64,000 bases of DNA from JBGVSA01 sp041807905 (GCF_041807905.1 NZ_JBGVSA010000015.1:46739-110738), one strand, 5' to 3'; counted from the first letter of the stretch, positions 18,076-27,024 are shown. Notes: generated from the sequence alone by a model not told the origin. Translations and numbers: made by a program.

Positions 18076-19394
18076 AGGCCGGCAGCGCGGTGATGACCTT
18101 GATGGTCACGCCGCTGGCGCTTGGCGCAGAAGCCCGGATTCTCGCCGTACGGGTATGGCCGGCGCAGGACTACACCCGCATCACGCTCGAGGGCAAGGAC
18201 GTCCTCAAGTACACACAGCAGATCGTCAAAGATCCCGAACGCCTCGTGCTGGACCTTGAAGGCGTAGAACTGAATAGCGTGATCGAGAGTCTTCCGTCCA
18301 AGATCACGGCAGACGATCCCTATATCAAGCTCATCCGTGCCGGGCGCAACCGTCCGGGCGTCGTGCGCCTGGTCGTCGAGCTCAAATCCGAGGTCAAGCC
18401 GCAGACCTTCACGCTCCCGCCCATTGGCGAATACGGCAACCGGCTGGTTGTGGACCTTTACCCCGCCGAGCCACTCGATCCATTGATGGCGCTGATCGAA
18501 AAGTCCAGCCCGCAGGCCGCGGCCTCCGGCGACCCTGGCCCGCACGACAAGACGATCGATATCACGCGCGCCACGCCGCAACCGGACAAGACGATTCCGG
18601 ATTTCGCCGAACCCGCGAAGACAGTCGCAGACGCCCCTTCTGCCAAGGTCCCGGGGACCAAGAGCAACGTAGACCGGCTCATCACCATTGCAGTCGATCC
18701 CGGCCACGGGGGCGAAGACCCAGGAGCCGTGGGTGCCGCCGGCAACTACGAAAAACACGTCACGCTGCAGATTGCCAAGCGGCTCAAAGCAAAGATCGAT
18801 GCCGAGCCCAACATGCGCTGCATGCTGACGCGCGATGCTGACTTCTTCGTGCCTCTGGGCATGCGTGTGCAAAAGGCGCGCAGGGTACAGGCCGACCTCT
18901 TCATGTCGATCCACGCCGATGCCTTCATCCGCCCCGATGCACGGGGTAGTTCGGTGTTCATGCTGTCCGAGCGCGGCGCATCGAGCACGGCGGCAAAATG
19001 GCTGGCAACCAAGGAGAATGCTTCCGATTTGATCGGTGGCGTCAACATTGCCACCAAGGACAGCCATCTGGCCAAGACGCTGCTCGATCTCTCGCAAACG
19101 GCAACGCTCAACGACAGCGCCAAACTCGCAAGAGCGGTGTTGACCGAAGTCGGCGGCATCAACAAGCTGCACAAGGGCGAAGTCGAGCAAGCCGGTTTTG
19201 CTGTGCTGAAGGCGCCCGATATTCCTTCGATCCTGGTCGAGACGGCATTCATTTCGAACCCGGAAGAAGAAAAGCGCCTGATTGACGATGCCTACCAGGA
19301 CAAGATGGCCGACGCGCTACTGCGTGGGATCAAGCAGTACTTCTCCAAGAACCCACCACTATCCAAGTCACGGATGGCAATGCTTGACCGCTGA
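18021..19394 (+). CDS. amiC: Tat-exported N-acetylmuramoyl-L-alanine amidase AmiC-type
   Basis: A 457-residue periplasmic cell-division amidase that splits the bond between muramic acid and the stem peptide during septum cleavage. A twin-arginine signal peptide (SRRAFLK, 13-19, then a hydrophobic stretch ending near ALGAEA) exports it folded. An AMIN domain (about 38-135) targets it, a Pro/Ala-rich linker follows (about 150-215), and the zinc amidase_3 domain carries DPGHGGEDPGAVG, then SIHADAF and a late VETAFISNPEEE. GAGGG precedes ATG 18021. Overlap with tsaE is a common arrangement. Activation by an EnvC/NlpD-type partner is expected but none is in the window. Confidence 0.95.
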   Translation: MSEHKQINPCIYSRRAFLKAGSAVMTLMVTPLALGAEARILAVRVWPAQDYTRITLEGKDVLKYTQQIVKDPERLVLDLEGVELNSVIESLPSKITADDPYIKLIRAGRNRPGVVRLVVELKSEVKPQTFTLPPIGEYGNRLVVDLYPAEPLDPLMALIEKSSPQAAASGDPGPHDKTIDITRATPQPDKTIPDFAEPAKTVADAPSAKVPGTKSNVDRLITIAVDPGHGGEDPGAVGAAGNYEKHVTLQIAKRLKAKIDAEPNMRCMLTRDADFFVPLGMRVQKARRVQADLFMSIHADAFIRPDARGSSVFMLSERGASSTAAKWLATKENASDLIGGVNIATKDSHLAKTLLDLSQTATLNDSAKLARAVLTEVGGINKLHKGEVEQAGFAVLKAPDIPSILVETAFISNPEEEKRLIDDAYQDKMADALLRGIKQYFSKNPPLSKSRMAMLDR

Positions 19395-19443
19395 CGGTCG
19401 CCAACATGTAAACCCGCATTAGCTGATCTGACTCAACTGCATT

Positions 19444-19461
19444 CCCGCCCCCTCGGGCGGG
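19444..19461. other. G+C-rich hairpin after amiC
   Basis: A 7-bp perfect stem CCCGCCC / GGGCGGG with loop CCTC follows amiC by 50 bases. It has no T-run, so it may be a weak terminator or an mRNA-stabilising element. Confidence 0.35.
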
Positions 19462-19504
19462 CAAGCGCTAGACTCAGGAATCGCTGGACACAGAAGATTC
19501 CGAC

Positions 19505-19711
19505 ATGAGTACTACACCAAAACATATCGACCCCCTCTACCCGGCGGCAAGCCGCCAGCAGCGGTTTACGCAGATGGGCCAAACGGGCGTCCGTCGCGGC
19601 TCCGGTACCTCCACAGTGCGTCCCTTGCAGGATCGTATCGGCCTGTGGGGCGACGTCGACCGGCAGGATCTCGATTCCCTCCTTCGCCAGTTGCGCGAAC
19701 CCTCGTTCTGA
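19505..19711 (+). CDS. Small hypothetical protein between amiC and mutL
   Basis: A 68-residue polar protein without membrane segment or cysteine; about one fifth of residues are Arg or Gln. I do not recognise a family. GAAGA lies 8 bases before the ATG. The C-terminal half (GLWGDVDRQDLDSLLRQLREP) could form an amphipathic helix. It lies in a 400-base gap between well-established genes on the same strand, and its codon use (third-position G/C) looks coding. It remains a tentative gene. Confidence 0.45.
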   Translation: MSTTPKHIDPLYPAASRQQRFTQMGQTGVRRGSGTSTVRPLQDRIGLWGDVDRQDLDSLLRQLREPSF

Positions 19712-19794
19712 CCGAAGTCGTCGCGCGATCGCACGATCGCCCCAACAAGTCGCACGATTAGGGATAATGGCGGGATTCCGAATGCCAGCCCGCC

Positions 19795-21609
19795 ATGCCC
19801 GTCATCCATCGCCTTCCTGAAGTTCTCATCAATCAGATCGCAGCGGGCGAGGTCGTCGAACGGCCTGCCTCCGTGCTCAAAGAGCTGATGGAAAACAGCC
19901 TCGACGCAGGCAGCCAGGCGATTGAGGTGCATCTTATGCAGGGCGGCATCAAACAGATCCGCATCGTCGACGACGGCTGCGGCATCGATCGCGAAGACCT
20001 TTCTCTGGCGCTCGAACGCCACGCCACCAGCAAGATCGCCAGTCTCGAAGACCTCGAGGCGGTCGGCACGATGGGCTTTCGGGGAGAGGCGCTGGCGGCG
20101 ATTTCTTCAGTGGCGCGCACTCGCGTCACCAGTCGTGCCACCGACGCAGCGCACGCATGGCGAGTCACCGAACGCGAGCGCGAGCCGATACCCGCGGCGC
20201 TCAACCAGGGCACGGTGATCGAGGTCGAAGATCTCTACTACAACACGCCTGCGCGCCGGAAGTTTCTCAAGTCCGACAGCACCGAATTCGGCCACTGCGA
20301 CGATGTGTTCCGTCGTATCGCATTGGCTCGCCCCGACGTTGGCTTTCTGCTGACCCACAACGGGCGCGTGAGTCTGCGACTGGCCGCTGGTAACGCAGAA
20401 CGACGCACGCGCGAGTTGCTGGGCGACGATTTCATGGCGCATGCGCGCGCGGTCGATGTCGCCTCCGGAGCTTTGCGCCTGAGCGGATTCGCCGCCCTGC
20501 CCGCGTATGCACGCGCCACCCGCGACGCACAGTACTTCTACGTGAACGGCCGTTTCGTGCGCGACAAGCTCATCCAACACGCCCTGCGCGAATCGTATGC
20601 CGACATCCTGCACGGCAGCCGCTATCCAGTATTCGCCCTTTTCCTCGAACTCGATCCAACCGGCGTGGACGTCAACGTGCATCCGGCGAAGACCGAAGTC
20701 CGCTTCCGCGAAGGACGAGCGATCCACCAGTTCGTCTATCACGGCGTCAGCCGCACACTGGCAGTGCCGGTGCAGAGCGCGGCGGCACCGTCGAATTTCG
20801 CTGCCGCACCCGATGAGCAGGGTCTGCCCGTCGCGCAACAACAATCCATCGACCGGCCGTACGCCGTGCGCAGCCCTACCGAGCAGGTCGCCCTGGCGGT
20901 CGAAGAGCCTTCGCTTTCACGCTACTTCGCGCCATCAGCACCCGCGCAACGCATGCCGAGCCTCGACGCCATTGCGGCAGTCGGGCGAATCTCCGTCACG
21001 CCGACGAGCCTGCCGCAGACTTCGCAAGGAGCGCCGCTCGGCTACGCCGTCGCACAACTGCACGGGGTTTACGTGCTTGCGCAGAACGAAGCCGGCCTCG
21101 TCCTGGTCGACATGCACGCGGCGCACGAACGCATCCTGTATGAACAGCTCAAGCATGTACTGGATGGCAATCCCGGTATTCAGCGACTGCTGATTCCGGC
21201 GGTGTTCAACGCCAGCAAGGTCGAAATGGCAACAGCCGAAGAGCATGCCGATACCTTGCAGCAAATGGGCTTCGACGTGTCCCCGGCGGGTCCCAGCGAG
21301 CTGGCGGCGCGCAGCGTGCCGGCGCTTCTGGCCCGCGCTTCGATTGCCGACCTGCTTCGCGCCCTATTGGCCGAGTTGCGCGACTATCCGGCTTCCGACG
21401 TCATGTCGGCTCGGCGCAACGAATTGCTGGCGACCATGGCATGTCACGGCGCAGTGCGCGCCAATCGGCAACTGACGATCCCGGAGATGAACGCGCTGTT
21501 GCGCGATATGGAAAACACCGAGCGCTCGGACCAGTGCAATCACGGCCGACCGACATGGGTCCAGTTGTCGATGAACGATCTGGACAAACTCTTCATGCGC
21601 GGCCAGTAA
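19795..21609 (+). CDS. mutL: DNA mismatch repair protein MutL
   Basis: A 604-residue MutL that couples MutS mismatch recognition to strand incision. The GHKL ATPase motifs are present near the N-terminus: ELMENSLDAGS, DDGCGI, TSKI and GFRGEALAAI. The C-terminal dimerisation domain contains VDMHAAHERILYEQ, which fits the endonuclease motif DQHA(X)2E(X)4E except for Met in place of Gln, plus ACHGAV and CNHGRPT; so nuclease activity is likely, as in other mutH-lacking bacteria. Residues 320-400 form a Pro/Ala-rich linker. The ribosome-binding site is weak. Confidence 0.96.
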   Translation: MPVIHRLPEVLINQIAAGEVVERPASVLKELMENSLDAGSQAIEVHLMQGGIKQIRIVDDGCGIDREDLSLALERHATSKIASLEDLEAVGTMGFRGEALAAISSVARTRVTSRATDAAHAWRVTEREREPIPAALNQGTVIEVEDLYYNTPARRKFLKSDSTEFGHCDDVFRRIALARPDVGFLLTHNGRVSLRLAAGNAERRTRELLGDDFMAHARAVDVASGALRLSGFAALPAYARATRDAQYFYVNGRFVRDKLIQHALRESYADILHGSRYPVFALFLELDPTGVDVNVHPAKTEVRFREGRAIHQFVYHGVSRTLAVPVQSAAAPSNFAAAPDEQGLPVAQQQSIDRPYAVRSPTEQVALAVEEPSLSRYFAPSAPAQRMPSLDAIAAVGRISVTPTSLPQTSQGAPLGYAVAQLHGVYVLAQNEAGLVLVDMHAAHERILYEQLKHVLDGNPGIQRLLIPAVFNASKVEMATAEEHADTLQQMGFDVSPAGPSELAARSVPALLARASIADLLRALLAELRDYPASDVMSARRNELLATMACHGAVRANRQLTIPEMNALLRDMENTERSDQCNHGRPTWVQLSMNDLDKLFMRGQ

Positions 21610-21661
21610 GCGGCTCGCATGACTCACCTGCGCCACACGCGCAGCCAAGCAAGACGAAAAT

Positions 21662-22405
21662 ATGCAACTTGATCGAATCCTCCAGAGCCAGGGTTTTGGC
21701 TCGCGCCGCGAATGCCGGGCGCTCGTCCGTGATGGCGAAGTAAAGATCGGCGGTGAAGTCATCACCGACCCGTTCGGCGAATACGACACCGATGGCTTTA
21801 CGTTCGAGATCGGCGAATGGGAATGGCGCTATGCCGAGAAGGTCTACATCGCGCTGAACAAACCGCTCGATGTTGAGTGTTCGCGCAAGCCCAAACACAA
21901 TCCCAGCGTATACAACCTGCTGCCCGAACCCGTCGTTGGGCGCGATGTACAAAGCGTCGGGCGACTCGACGTCGACACCTCCGGCTTGCTGCTTTTCTCT
22001 GACGACGGCCAGTTCATTCACGCGCTGTCGTCGCCAAAGCGCCACGTCACCAAGAGCTATCGCGCGACCATCAAGCATGTCATCGATGACTCGCTCATCG
22101 AGGCGCTGCTTGGCGGGGTGCAGTTGCTGGACGAACCCAAACCTGTCAGTGCGATCTCCGCCAAACGTGTCGACGCGCACACGCTCGAGCTGGTGGTGGA
22201 CCAGGGCAAATACCATCTGGTCCGTCGCATGGTGGCGGCGGCGGGCAACCGCGTTGAAGCGCTGCATCGCTTCGCAGTTGGCGAACTTTCGCTTGAATCC
22301 GGCGTGCTACCGCAGCTCGACACCGAAGACTGGTGTTACCTCACCGACAAGCACCTGGCATTGCTTGGCTACACACCATCCGCCGACGGAAAGGCAGGCA
22401 AGTGA
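21662..22405 (+). CDS. rsuA: RsuA-type 16S rRNA pseudouridine synthase
   Basis: A 247-residue pseudouridine synthase with an N-terminal S4 RNA-binding domain (LDRILQSQGFGSRRECRALVRDGEVKIGG) and the catalytic motif GRLDVDTSGLLLFSDDG, in which the aspartate of RLDVD is the nucleophile. YHLVRRMVAAAGNRVEALHR is the family end motif. Length and the short S4 linker fit RsuA, which modifies U516 of 16S rRNA. It overlaps the next pseudouridine synthase by one base (TGATG), implying coupled translation. Confidence 0.87.
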   Translation: MQLDRILQSQGFGSRRECRALVRDGEVKIGGEVITDPFGEYDTDGFTFEIGEWEWRYAEKVYIALNKPLDVECSRKPKHNPSVYNLLPEPVVGRDVQSVGRLDVDTSGLLLFSDDGQFIHALSSPKRHVTKSYRATIKHVIDDSLIEALLGGVQLLDEPKPVSAISAKRVDAHTLELVVDQGKYHLVRRMVAAAGNRVEALHRFAVGELSLESGVLPQLDTEDWCYLTDKHLALLGYTPSADGKAGK

Positions 22406-23361
22406 TGGCCGACGATCGCGCTCGCAAGACGCTATCCCTGCCGCAAAAGGCGGCACAGTCTGCACAGGACATGCCGCGCAAGCGCCCTGCTCGCGTCAAC
22501 CCGACCTTGCGTGATGCCGAACGCAGGGATTTGACGCGCGCTCGTCCGCAGAGTCCCGGCCCGTCCGCCAAGACTGAAGCCGCACCGACCAGGCAGCCGC
22601 GACAGCGCCCTGCCGCAATCATCGACCCAAACGCGCCTTTGCGGCTTTCCAAACGCATGGCGGAACTCGGTCTGTGTTCACGGCGAGAGGCGGACGATTA
22701 CATCGCCCGCGGCTGGGTAAAAGTCGACGGCGTCATCGTCAATGAGCTCGGCAGCAAGGTGCTTCCGCAGCAGAAGATCGAACTCGCCCGCGAAGCCTCC
22801 GCCGTGCAGAACCGCCGCGTGACGATCCTGCTGCATAAGCCGATCGGCTACGTGTCAGGGCAGGCCGAAGACGGTTATCAACCTGCGAGCGTACTGATCT
22901 CCCGCGAGAATCAATGGGACCAGGACCCTGTTCGGCGGGAACTCAACGCATCGCTCCTCATCGGGCTGGCGCCCGCAGGCCGACTCGACATCGACTCGAC
23001 CGGCCTGCTGATCCTCACCCAGGACGGGCGCGTCGCCAAGAAACTGATCGGCGAAGACAGCCAGATCGAGAAAGAGTATCTGGTACGGGTGCACGGCGAA
23101 CTCTCGCCGGAAGGTCTTCGCCTGCTCAATCACGGTCTTTCGCTCGACGGCGTCCAGCTTCGCCCGGCCAAGGTCAGTTGGGCCAATGAAGATCAACTCA
23201 GGTTCGTCCTGCGAGAAGGCCGCAAGCGTCAGATCCGTCGCATGTGCGAACTCGTCGGACTACGCGTAGTCGGTCTCAAGCGCGTGCGCATCGGTCGTGT
23301 GCCGCTGGGCAAGTTGCCACAAGGTCAGTGGCGTTATCTCGGCGAAACCGAGGACTTCTGA
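22405..23361 (+). CDS. rluF: RluF-like 23S rRNA pseudouridine synthase
   Basis: A 318-residue pseudouridine synthase. About 80 basic, Arg/Lys/Pro-rich residues precede an S4 domain (RLSKRMAELGLCSRREADDYIARGWVKVDG) and the catalytic domain with GRLDIDSTGLLILTQDG. EGRKRQIRRMCELVGLRVVGLKRVRIG closes the domain. These features fit RluF (U2604) rather than RluB, but the target base is inferred. The ATG overlaps the TGA of the preceding rsuA-like gene. An open extension upstream runs in the rsuA frame region and is not used. Confidence 0.82.
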   Translation: MADDRARKTLSLPQKAAQSAQDMPRKRPARVNPTLRDAERRDLTRARPQSPGPSAKTEAAPTRQPRQRPAAIIDPNAPLRLSKRMAELGLCSRREADDYIARGWVKVDGVIVNELGSKVLPQQKIELAREASAVQNRRVTILLHKPIGYVSGQAEDGYQPASVLISRENQWDQDPVRRELNASLLIGLAPAGRLDIDSTGLLILTQDGRVAKKLIGEDSQIEKEYLVRVHGELSPEGLRLLNHGLSLDGVQLRPAKVSWANEDQLRFVLREGRKRQIRRMCELVGLRVVGLKRVRIGRVPLGKLPQGQWRYLGETEDF

Positions 23362-23383
23362 TCCACATTTGGCAGGAATGTGC

Positions 23384-24037
23384 ATGAGTAGCCTGTGCAT
23401 CATCTTCGACAACGACGGCACCTTGGTGGACAGCGAGCGCCTGGGCTGCCAAGCGTTCGCCGAACTGCTGCCGGAGCTTGGCGAGCCGGTCGACGTACTA
23501 GTCGAACGTTATCGCGGCAAACGCTTGGCCCACGTGCTCGATGATATGGGGCAGCGCATTGGCCGCACGCTGAGCGTCGCGGAATTCGAACCCGCATTCC
23601 GCGCTCGGACGGCGGAACTTTTCCGTACCGAACTCGCATGCATGCCTGGCGTGCGCGAGATGCTGCCGCGCCTGCGATATCCCTACTGCCTGGCCTCGAA
23701 TGGCCCACGCATCAAGATCGAACAGACACTGCACGCCACAGGGCTGACCAATTTTTTCGGCGACCGGATATTCAGCGCCTATGAAGTCGGCCATTGGAAG
23801 CCCGACCCGGGTCTGTTCTTGCACGCTGCGCGCGCAATGGGCTTCACGCCAGATCAATGCCTTGTCGTCGAAGACAGCCCGACCGGCCTGCTGGCAGCGC
23901 AGGCCGCAGGAATGACCGGCCTTTTCTACACGAATGGCGAGCCCTACGATGGCACAGGAATTCGGTTCGACCACATGGACGAACTGCCGGGGTTGATCGA
24001 CCGTATTGCCGCAGAACGCGACCGCGCGCAGAAATAA
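23384..24037 (+). CDS. HAD-superfamily phosphatase
   Basis: A 217-residue HAD-IA hydrolase. Motif I is DNDGTLVDSE (aspartate nucleophile), motif II serine in ASNG, motif III lysine in HWKPDPGLF, and motif IV VVEDSPTG. The cap is the small helical type of phosphoglycolate-phosphatase / YieH-like enzymes. The substrate cannot be read from sequence. The start at 23384 has AGGA at close spacing; an ATG two codons upstream is possible. It follows rluF by 22 bases and is probably the last gene of that run. Confidence 0.85.
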   Translation: MSSLCIIFDNDGTLVDSERLGCQAFAELLPELGEPVDVLVERYRGKRLAHVLDDMGQRIGRTLSVAEFEPAFRARTAELFRTELACMPGVREMLPRLRYPYCLASNGPRIKIEQTLHATGLTNFFGDRIFSAYEVGHWKPDPGLFLHAARAMGFTPDQCLVVEDSPTGLLAAQAAGMTGLFYTNGEPYDGTGIRFDHMDELPGLIDRIAAERDRAQK

Positions 24038-24084
24038 CCGGCAACGACCAGCGATGGCGCCGCCCGAAGGTGCGTCGAAAAAAA

Positions 24085-24116
24085 CAAAGGGCCAAATCAC
24101 AAGACTTGGCCCTTTG
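24085..24116 (-). terminator. Terminator of the first tRNA-Arg gene
   Basis: An 11-bp stem CAAAGGGCCAA / TTGGCCCTTTG (loop 10) is followed on the minus strand by seven T residues (24078-24084). It can also end the convergent HAD gene. Confidence 0.88.
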
Positions 24117-24122
24117 CGGTAT

Positions 24123-24199
24123 TGGCGCACCCGGAGCGATTCGAACGCCCGACCGCCCGGTTCGTAGCCGGGTACTCTATCCAGCTGAGCTACGGGTGC
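24123..24199 (-). tRNA. tRNA-Arg (anticodon ACG), copy 1
   Basis: A 77-base gene with encoded CCA. The acceptor stem pairs GCACCCG with CGGGTGC, the anticodon stem CCCGG/CCGGG presents loop CTACGAA (ACG, wobble A read as inosine), and the T arm has GTTCGAATC. All arms pair. It differs from copy 2 only in one acceptor base pair. Confidence 0.97.
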
Positions 24200-24452
24200 A
24201 GAGCCAATGATTATAGGCGATATTCCGTATTAAGCAAGCCTTTTCTCACAGCAGCACCGATCTCGTCGGGAAAAAGGTGCTGAATGGCGTGGGTCGCAAC
24301 GGTAAGGCGATCACCTTCCCCATTCACACGGCTGAATGATGGCGACCCAGTTGCTGTCGTGCGTGGCCTGCCTGGCAGCGCAACACAATGAACACGGTCG
24401 ATGCACCTGAAATCGGCGGACAACACAGGTTCGCGCCGCCAGAAAGCAAAAA

Positions 24453-24474
24453 GGCTCGACCTTTCGGTCGAGCC
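24453..24474 (-). terminator. Terminator of the second tRNA-Arg gene
   Basis: An 8-bp stem GGCTCGAC / GTCGAGCC with a 6-base loop is followed on the minus strand by TTTTT. It lies 9 bases downstream of tRNA-Arg copy 2. Confidence 0.85.
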
Positions 24475-24482
24475 TCGGAATA

Positions 24483-24559
24483 TGGCGCACTCGGAGCGAT
24501 TCGAACGCCCGACCGCCCGGTTCGTAGCCGGGTACTCTATCCAGCTGAGCTACGAGTGC
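24483..24559 (-). tRNA. tRNA-Arg (anticodon ACG), copy 2
   Basis: A 77-base gene with encoded CCA. It is identical to copy 1 except for a compensated acceptor-stem pair: GCACTCG pairs with CGAGTGC, so a C-G pair is replaced by T-A. The anticodon loop is CTACGAA. Each copy has its own terminator; the 283 bases between the copies show no gene. Confidence 0.97.
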
Positions 24560-24622
24560 ATAGTGCGATTATATCGCAAGCGGCTCCGGGATAGAACCCA
24601 TCACCTTCTTCTTGTTGCTCTT

Positions 24623-24716
24623 TGGCGGAGAGAGAGGGATTCGAACCCTCGATACGAGTTTTAGCCCGTATGCTCCCTTAGCAGGGGAGTGCCTTCGACC
24701 TCTCGGCCATCTCTCC
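24623..24716 (-). tRNA. tRNA-Ser (anticodon GCT)
   Basis: A 94-base class II tRNA with encoded CCA. The acceptor stem pairs GGAGAGA with TCTCTCC, the anticodon loop is CTGCTAA (GCT), and a long variable arm (CATACGGG...CTCGTAT) precedes the T arm GGTTCGAATCC. It lies 47 bases downstream of lysC on the same strand and may share its transcript. Confidence 0.97.
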
Positions 24717-24763
24717 AAAAGAGCGCGCATGTTAGCCGCAGCGCGCCCTATCGTCAATGCCAA

Positions 24764-25993
24764 TCAGGAGCCGACCTGATCCAATTCGAACGCCTTGTGC
24801 AGAACGCGCACGGCCAGTTCGAGATACTTCTCGTCGATGGCAACCGAGATCTTGATTTCGGACGTCGAAATCATCTGGATGTTGATGCCTTCTTCTGCCA
24901 GCGTGCGGAACATCTTGCTGGCGATACCCACATGCGAACGCATGCCGACGCCGACCACCGAGACCTTGGCCATCGAGCGATCACCACGGATTTCGCGCGC
25001 GCCGACGTGCTTCTTGACGTTCTCGAGGATCGCCACCGCACGCTCCATGTCGTTGCGATTGACGGTGAAGGAGAAGTCCGTCGTGCCATCCACGCCGACG
25101 TTCTGGATGATCATGTCGACGTCGATGTTGGCTTCGGCCACCGGACCGAGAATCTGGTAGGCGATGCCCGGACGATCTGGCACGCCCAGCACCGTCAGCT
25201 TGGCCTCGTCGCGGTTGAACGCGATGCCGGAAATGATCGGTTGTTCCATCTTGATGTCATCCTCAAAAGTGATCAGCGTGCCTTCACCCCCATCCTGGAA
25301 GCTGGACAGCACGCGCAGCCGGACCTTGTACTTGCCGGCGAATTCGACTGAACGGATCTGCAGCACCTTGGAGCCGAGACTGGCCATCTCGAGCATTTCT
25401 TCAAAGGTGATGTAGTCGAGTTTGCGGGCTTCCGGCACGACGCGCGGGTCGGTCGTGTAGACGCCGTCGACGTCGGTGTAGATCTGGCATTCGTCGGCAC
25501 GCAGGGCTGCGGCGAGCGCCACACCCGTCGTATCGGAACCCCCACGGCCGAGCGTCGTGATGTTGCCCGCCTCGTCCACGCCCTGGAAACCAGCGACCAC
25601 CACGACGCAACCGTCGTCCAGATCCTTGCGCATGCGTTCTTCGTCAATCTTGAGAATGCGTGCACGGGTAAACGAGCTGTCAGTCAGGATACGGACCTGG
25701 GCGCCGGTGTAGCTGCGAGCGGGTACGCCCTGCTCCTTGAGCGCCATGCACAGCAGGCCGATCGTGACCTGCTCACCCGTCGACACCACCACGTCCAGCT
25801 CGCGCGGGTCGGGTTGGGGCTGGACTTCCTTGGCCAGCGCAATCAGCCGATTGGTCTCGCCACTCATGGCCGACACGACAATCACCAGTTGATGCCCCTG
25901 CTCGCGCGCCTGGGCCACACGCCGGGCGACGTTCTTGATGCGCTCCGGGTTGCCGACCGAGGTGCCGCCGTACTTCTGAACTATCAGCGCCAT
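24764..25993 (-). CDS. lysC: Aspartate kinase, monofunctional with two ACT domains
   Basis: A 409-residue aspartokinase that phosphorylates aspartate, the entry to lysine, threonine, methionine and diaminopimelate synthesis. The kinase domain begins with IVQKYGGTSVG and has GRGGSDTTGVALAAAL and YTDVDGVYTTDPR. Two C-terminal ACT domains (LTVLGVPDRPGIAYQILGPV and VSVVGVGMRSHVGIASKMF) imply feedback inhibition, typically by lysine plus threonine in this group. The start MALIVQKYGG at 25993 fits the family; the upstream extension does not. The upstream region shows no leader structure I recognise. Family members often make a short beta subunit from an internal start; I cannot identify one. Confidence 0.95.
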   Translation of the reverse strand: MALIVQKYGGTSVGNPERIKNVARRVAQAREQGHQLVIVVSAMSGETNRLIALAKEVQPQPDPRELDVVVSTGEQVTIGLLCMALKEQGVPARSYTGAQVRILTDSSFTRARILKIDEERMRKDLDDGCVVVVAGFQGVDEAGNITTLGRGGSDTTGVALAAALRADECQIYTDVDGVYTTDPRVVPEARKLDYITFEEMLEMASLGSKVLQIRSVEFAGKYKVRLRVLSSFQDGGEGTLITFEDDIKMEQPIISGIAFNRDEAKLTVLGVPDRPGIAYQILGPVAEANIDVDMIIQNVGVDGTTDFSFTVNRNDMERAVAILENVKKHVGAREIRGDRSMAKVSVVGVGMRSHVGIASKMFRTLAEEGINIQMISTSEIKISVAIDEKYLELAVRVLHKAFELDQVGS

Positions 25994-26393
25994 CTTGCGT
26001 TCGATTACATCTAAGTAGGACAAACCGCCATTTTACCGCATTACGGGTGCGCTTTCCGAGCCGCCATTCCGTCTGGGCGTCCGCAAAGTGCTTGAATTGC
26101 AAATGGATGTTTCCGAGAGACCATTTCCACAGACTGAGGAAACGGCTGAAGGAACGATTTGCGATAGCAGCCTGTCGGTGCATGTACACCATTGCGATAG
26201 AACAATCGCAGTGCTTCGCCTCAGTAATCTGGCTATGCCACACGGGCGAAGTCGTGACATTGGCATACCTTTGGACGACATGACGTTTGGTAAAAATTGG
26301 CAACTTGCAGCAACTGCCGGGGCGGACTAAAACCCTCATGGGAGAAGACTTCCGATGGGTATCAGGACTGACCGGGGAGCGCCCGGGCTTGTC

Positions 26394-26423
26394 TTGTATG
26401 TTGCTCAAATATTGATCTATACT
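26394..26423 (+). promoter_or_regulatory. Candidate promoter for the XRE regulator
   Basis: TTGTAT (26394-26399) and TATACT (26418-26423) are separated by 18 bases. Transcription would start near 26430, just before the palindrome. Confidence 0.4.
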
Positions 26424-26432
26424 GAATCGTTT

Positions 26433-26450
26433 CTATAACTAAAGTTATAG
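26433..26450. promoter_or_regulatory. 18-base palindrome, candidate operator
   Basis: CTATAACT-AA-AGTTATAG is a perfect 8-bp inverted repeat. It sits at the predicted transcription start of the XRE gene, where an autorepressor would bind. Confidence 0.5.
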
Positions 26451-26582
26451 TCTTCATGCTCCGACAACGGCATGCCGTTCGGATGCCAGAATACGTAACA
26501 GCGCCCCTCAGCGTCAGCGGGGGCAGATGTGGTGTTTGGCAAGGAGTGTTCAACGCATACTATGTAAAAAGGGCAGACAACC

Positions 26583-26873
26583 ATGAAAACAGTCGACGTC
26601 GATGTCCGCGAGATCCGTCGCAAGCTCGGGATGAACCAGTCCCAGTTCTGGTCAAAAATCGGTGTAACGCAGAGCGGTGGCTCGCGTTATGAAAGTGGCC
26701 GCAATATCCCGCGCCCCGTTCAAGCGTTGCTACGCCTTGTCCACATTGAGCAGATCGATATCAGCAAGCTGCGTAAGGACGACTTTGAAATCCTCGACTA
26801 CCTGAAGAGCCATAACTCCGAGCTCTACAAGTCGCTGAAAAAAGAAGCCAAGGCAAAAAAGAAAGAGAAGTAA
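26583..26873 (+). CDS. XRE-family helix-turn-helix regulator
   Basis: A 96-residue DNA-binding protein. The HTH (about residues 8-60) reads REIRRKLGMNQSQFWSKIGVTQSGGSRYESGRNIPRPVQALLRLV, a clear XRE/Cro-like fold with GVTQSGGSRYESGR as recognition helix and turn. The C-terminal 25 residues are lysine-rich (KSLKKEAKAKKKEK). No effector domain is visible. Its target is unknown; the palindrome upstream makes autoregulation likely. It stands alone, followed by its own terminator. Confidence 0.86.
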   Translation: MKTVDVDVREIRRKLGMNQSQFWSKIGVTQSGGSRYESGRNIPRPVQALLRLVHIEQIDISKLRKDDFEILDYLKSHNSELYKSLKKEAKAKKKEK

Positions 26874-26887
26874 CCAGTCTGCCCTGC

Positions 26888-26908
26888 AGGCCCGGCTCAG
26901 CCGGGCCT
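26888..26908 (+). terminator. Rho-independent terminator after the XRE regulator
   Basis: A 9-bp stem AGGCCCGGC / GCCGGGCCT with loop TCA is followed by GTTCGTTTCT. Confidence 0.75.
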
Positions 26909-27024
26909 GTTCGTTTCTATCGGTATCTTTGTGGCGGATTGGTGCCCGTGCCCTGCTGTTCGCGCGCAGGGGCGCGTAGAATGTGCCACCCCGGGCAGCC
27001 GCCCAGACCGACGCCATCTTCCCC

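Larger units (their letters stand above)
25994..26582. other. Gene-poor, lower-G+C region between lysC and the XRE regulator
   Basis: This stretch of nearly 600 bases holds no open frame I would call a gene and is visibly less G+C-rich than its neighbours. Its left end is the lysC leader. Notable elements are a TGCGAT/ATCGCA inverted repeat (26193-26210), a candidate promoter at 26394-26423 and an 18-base palindrome at 26433-26450. Confidence 0.55.
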
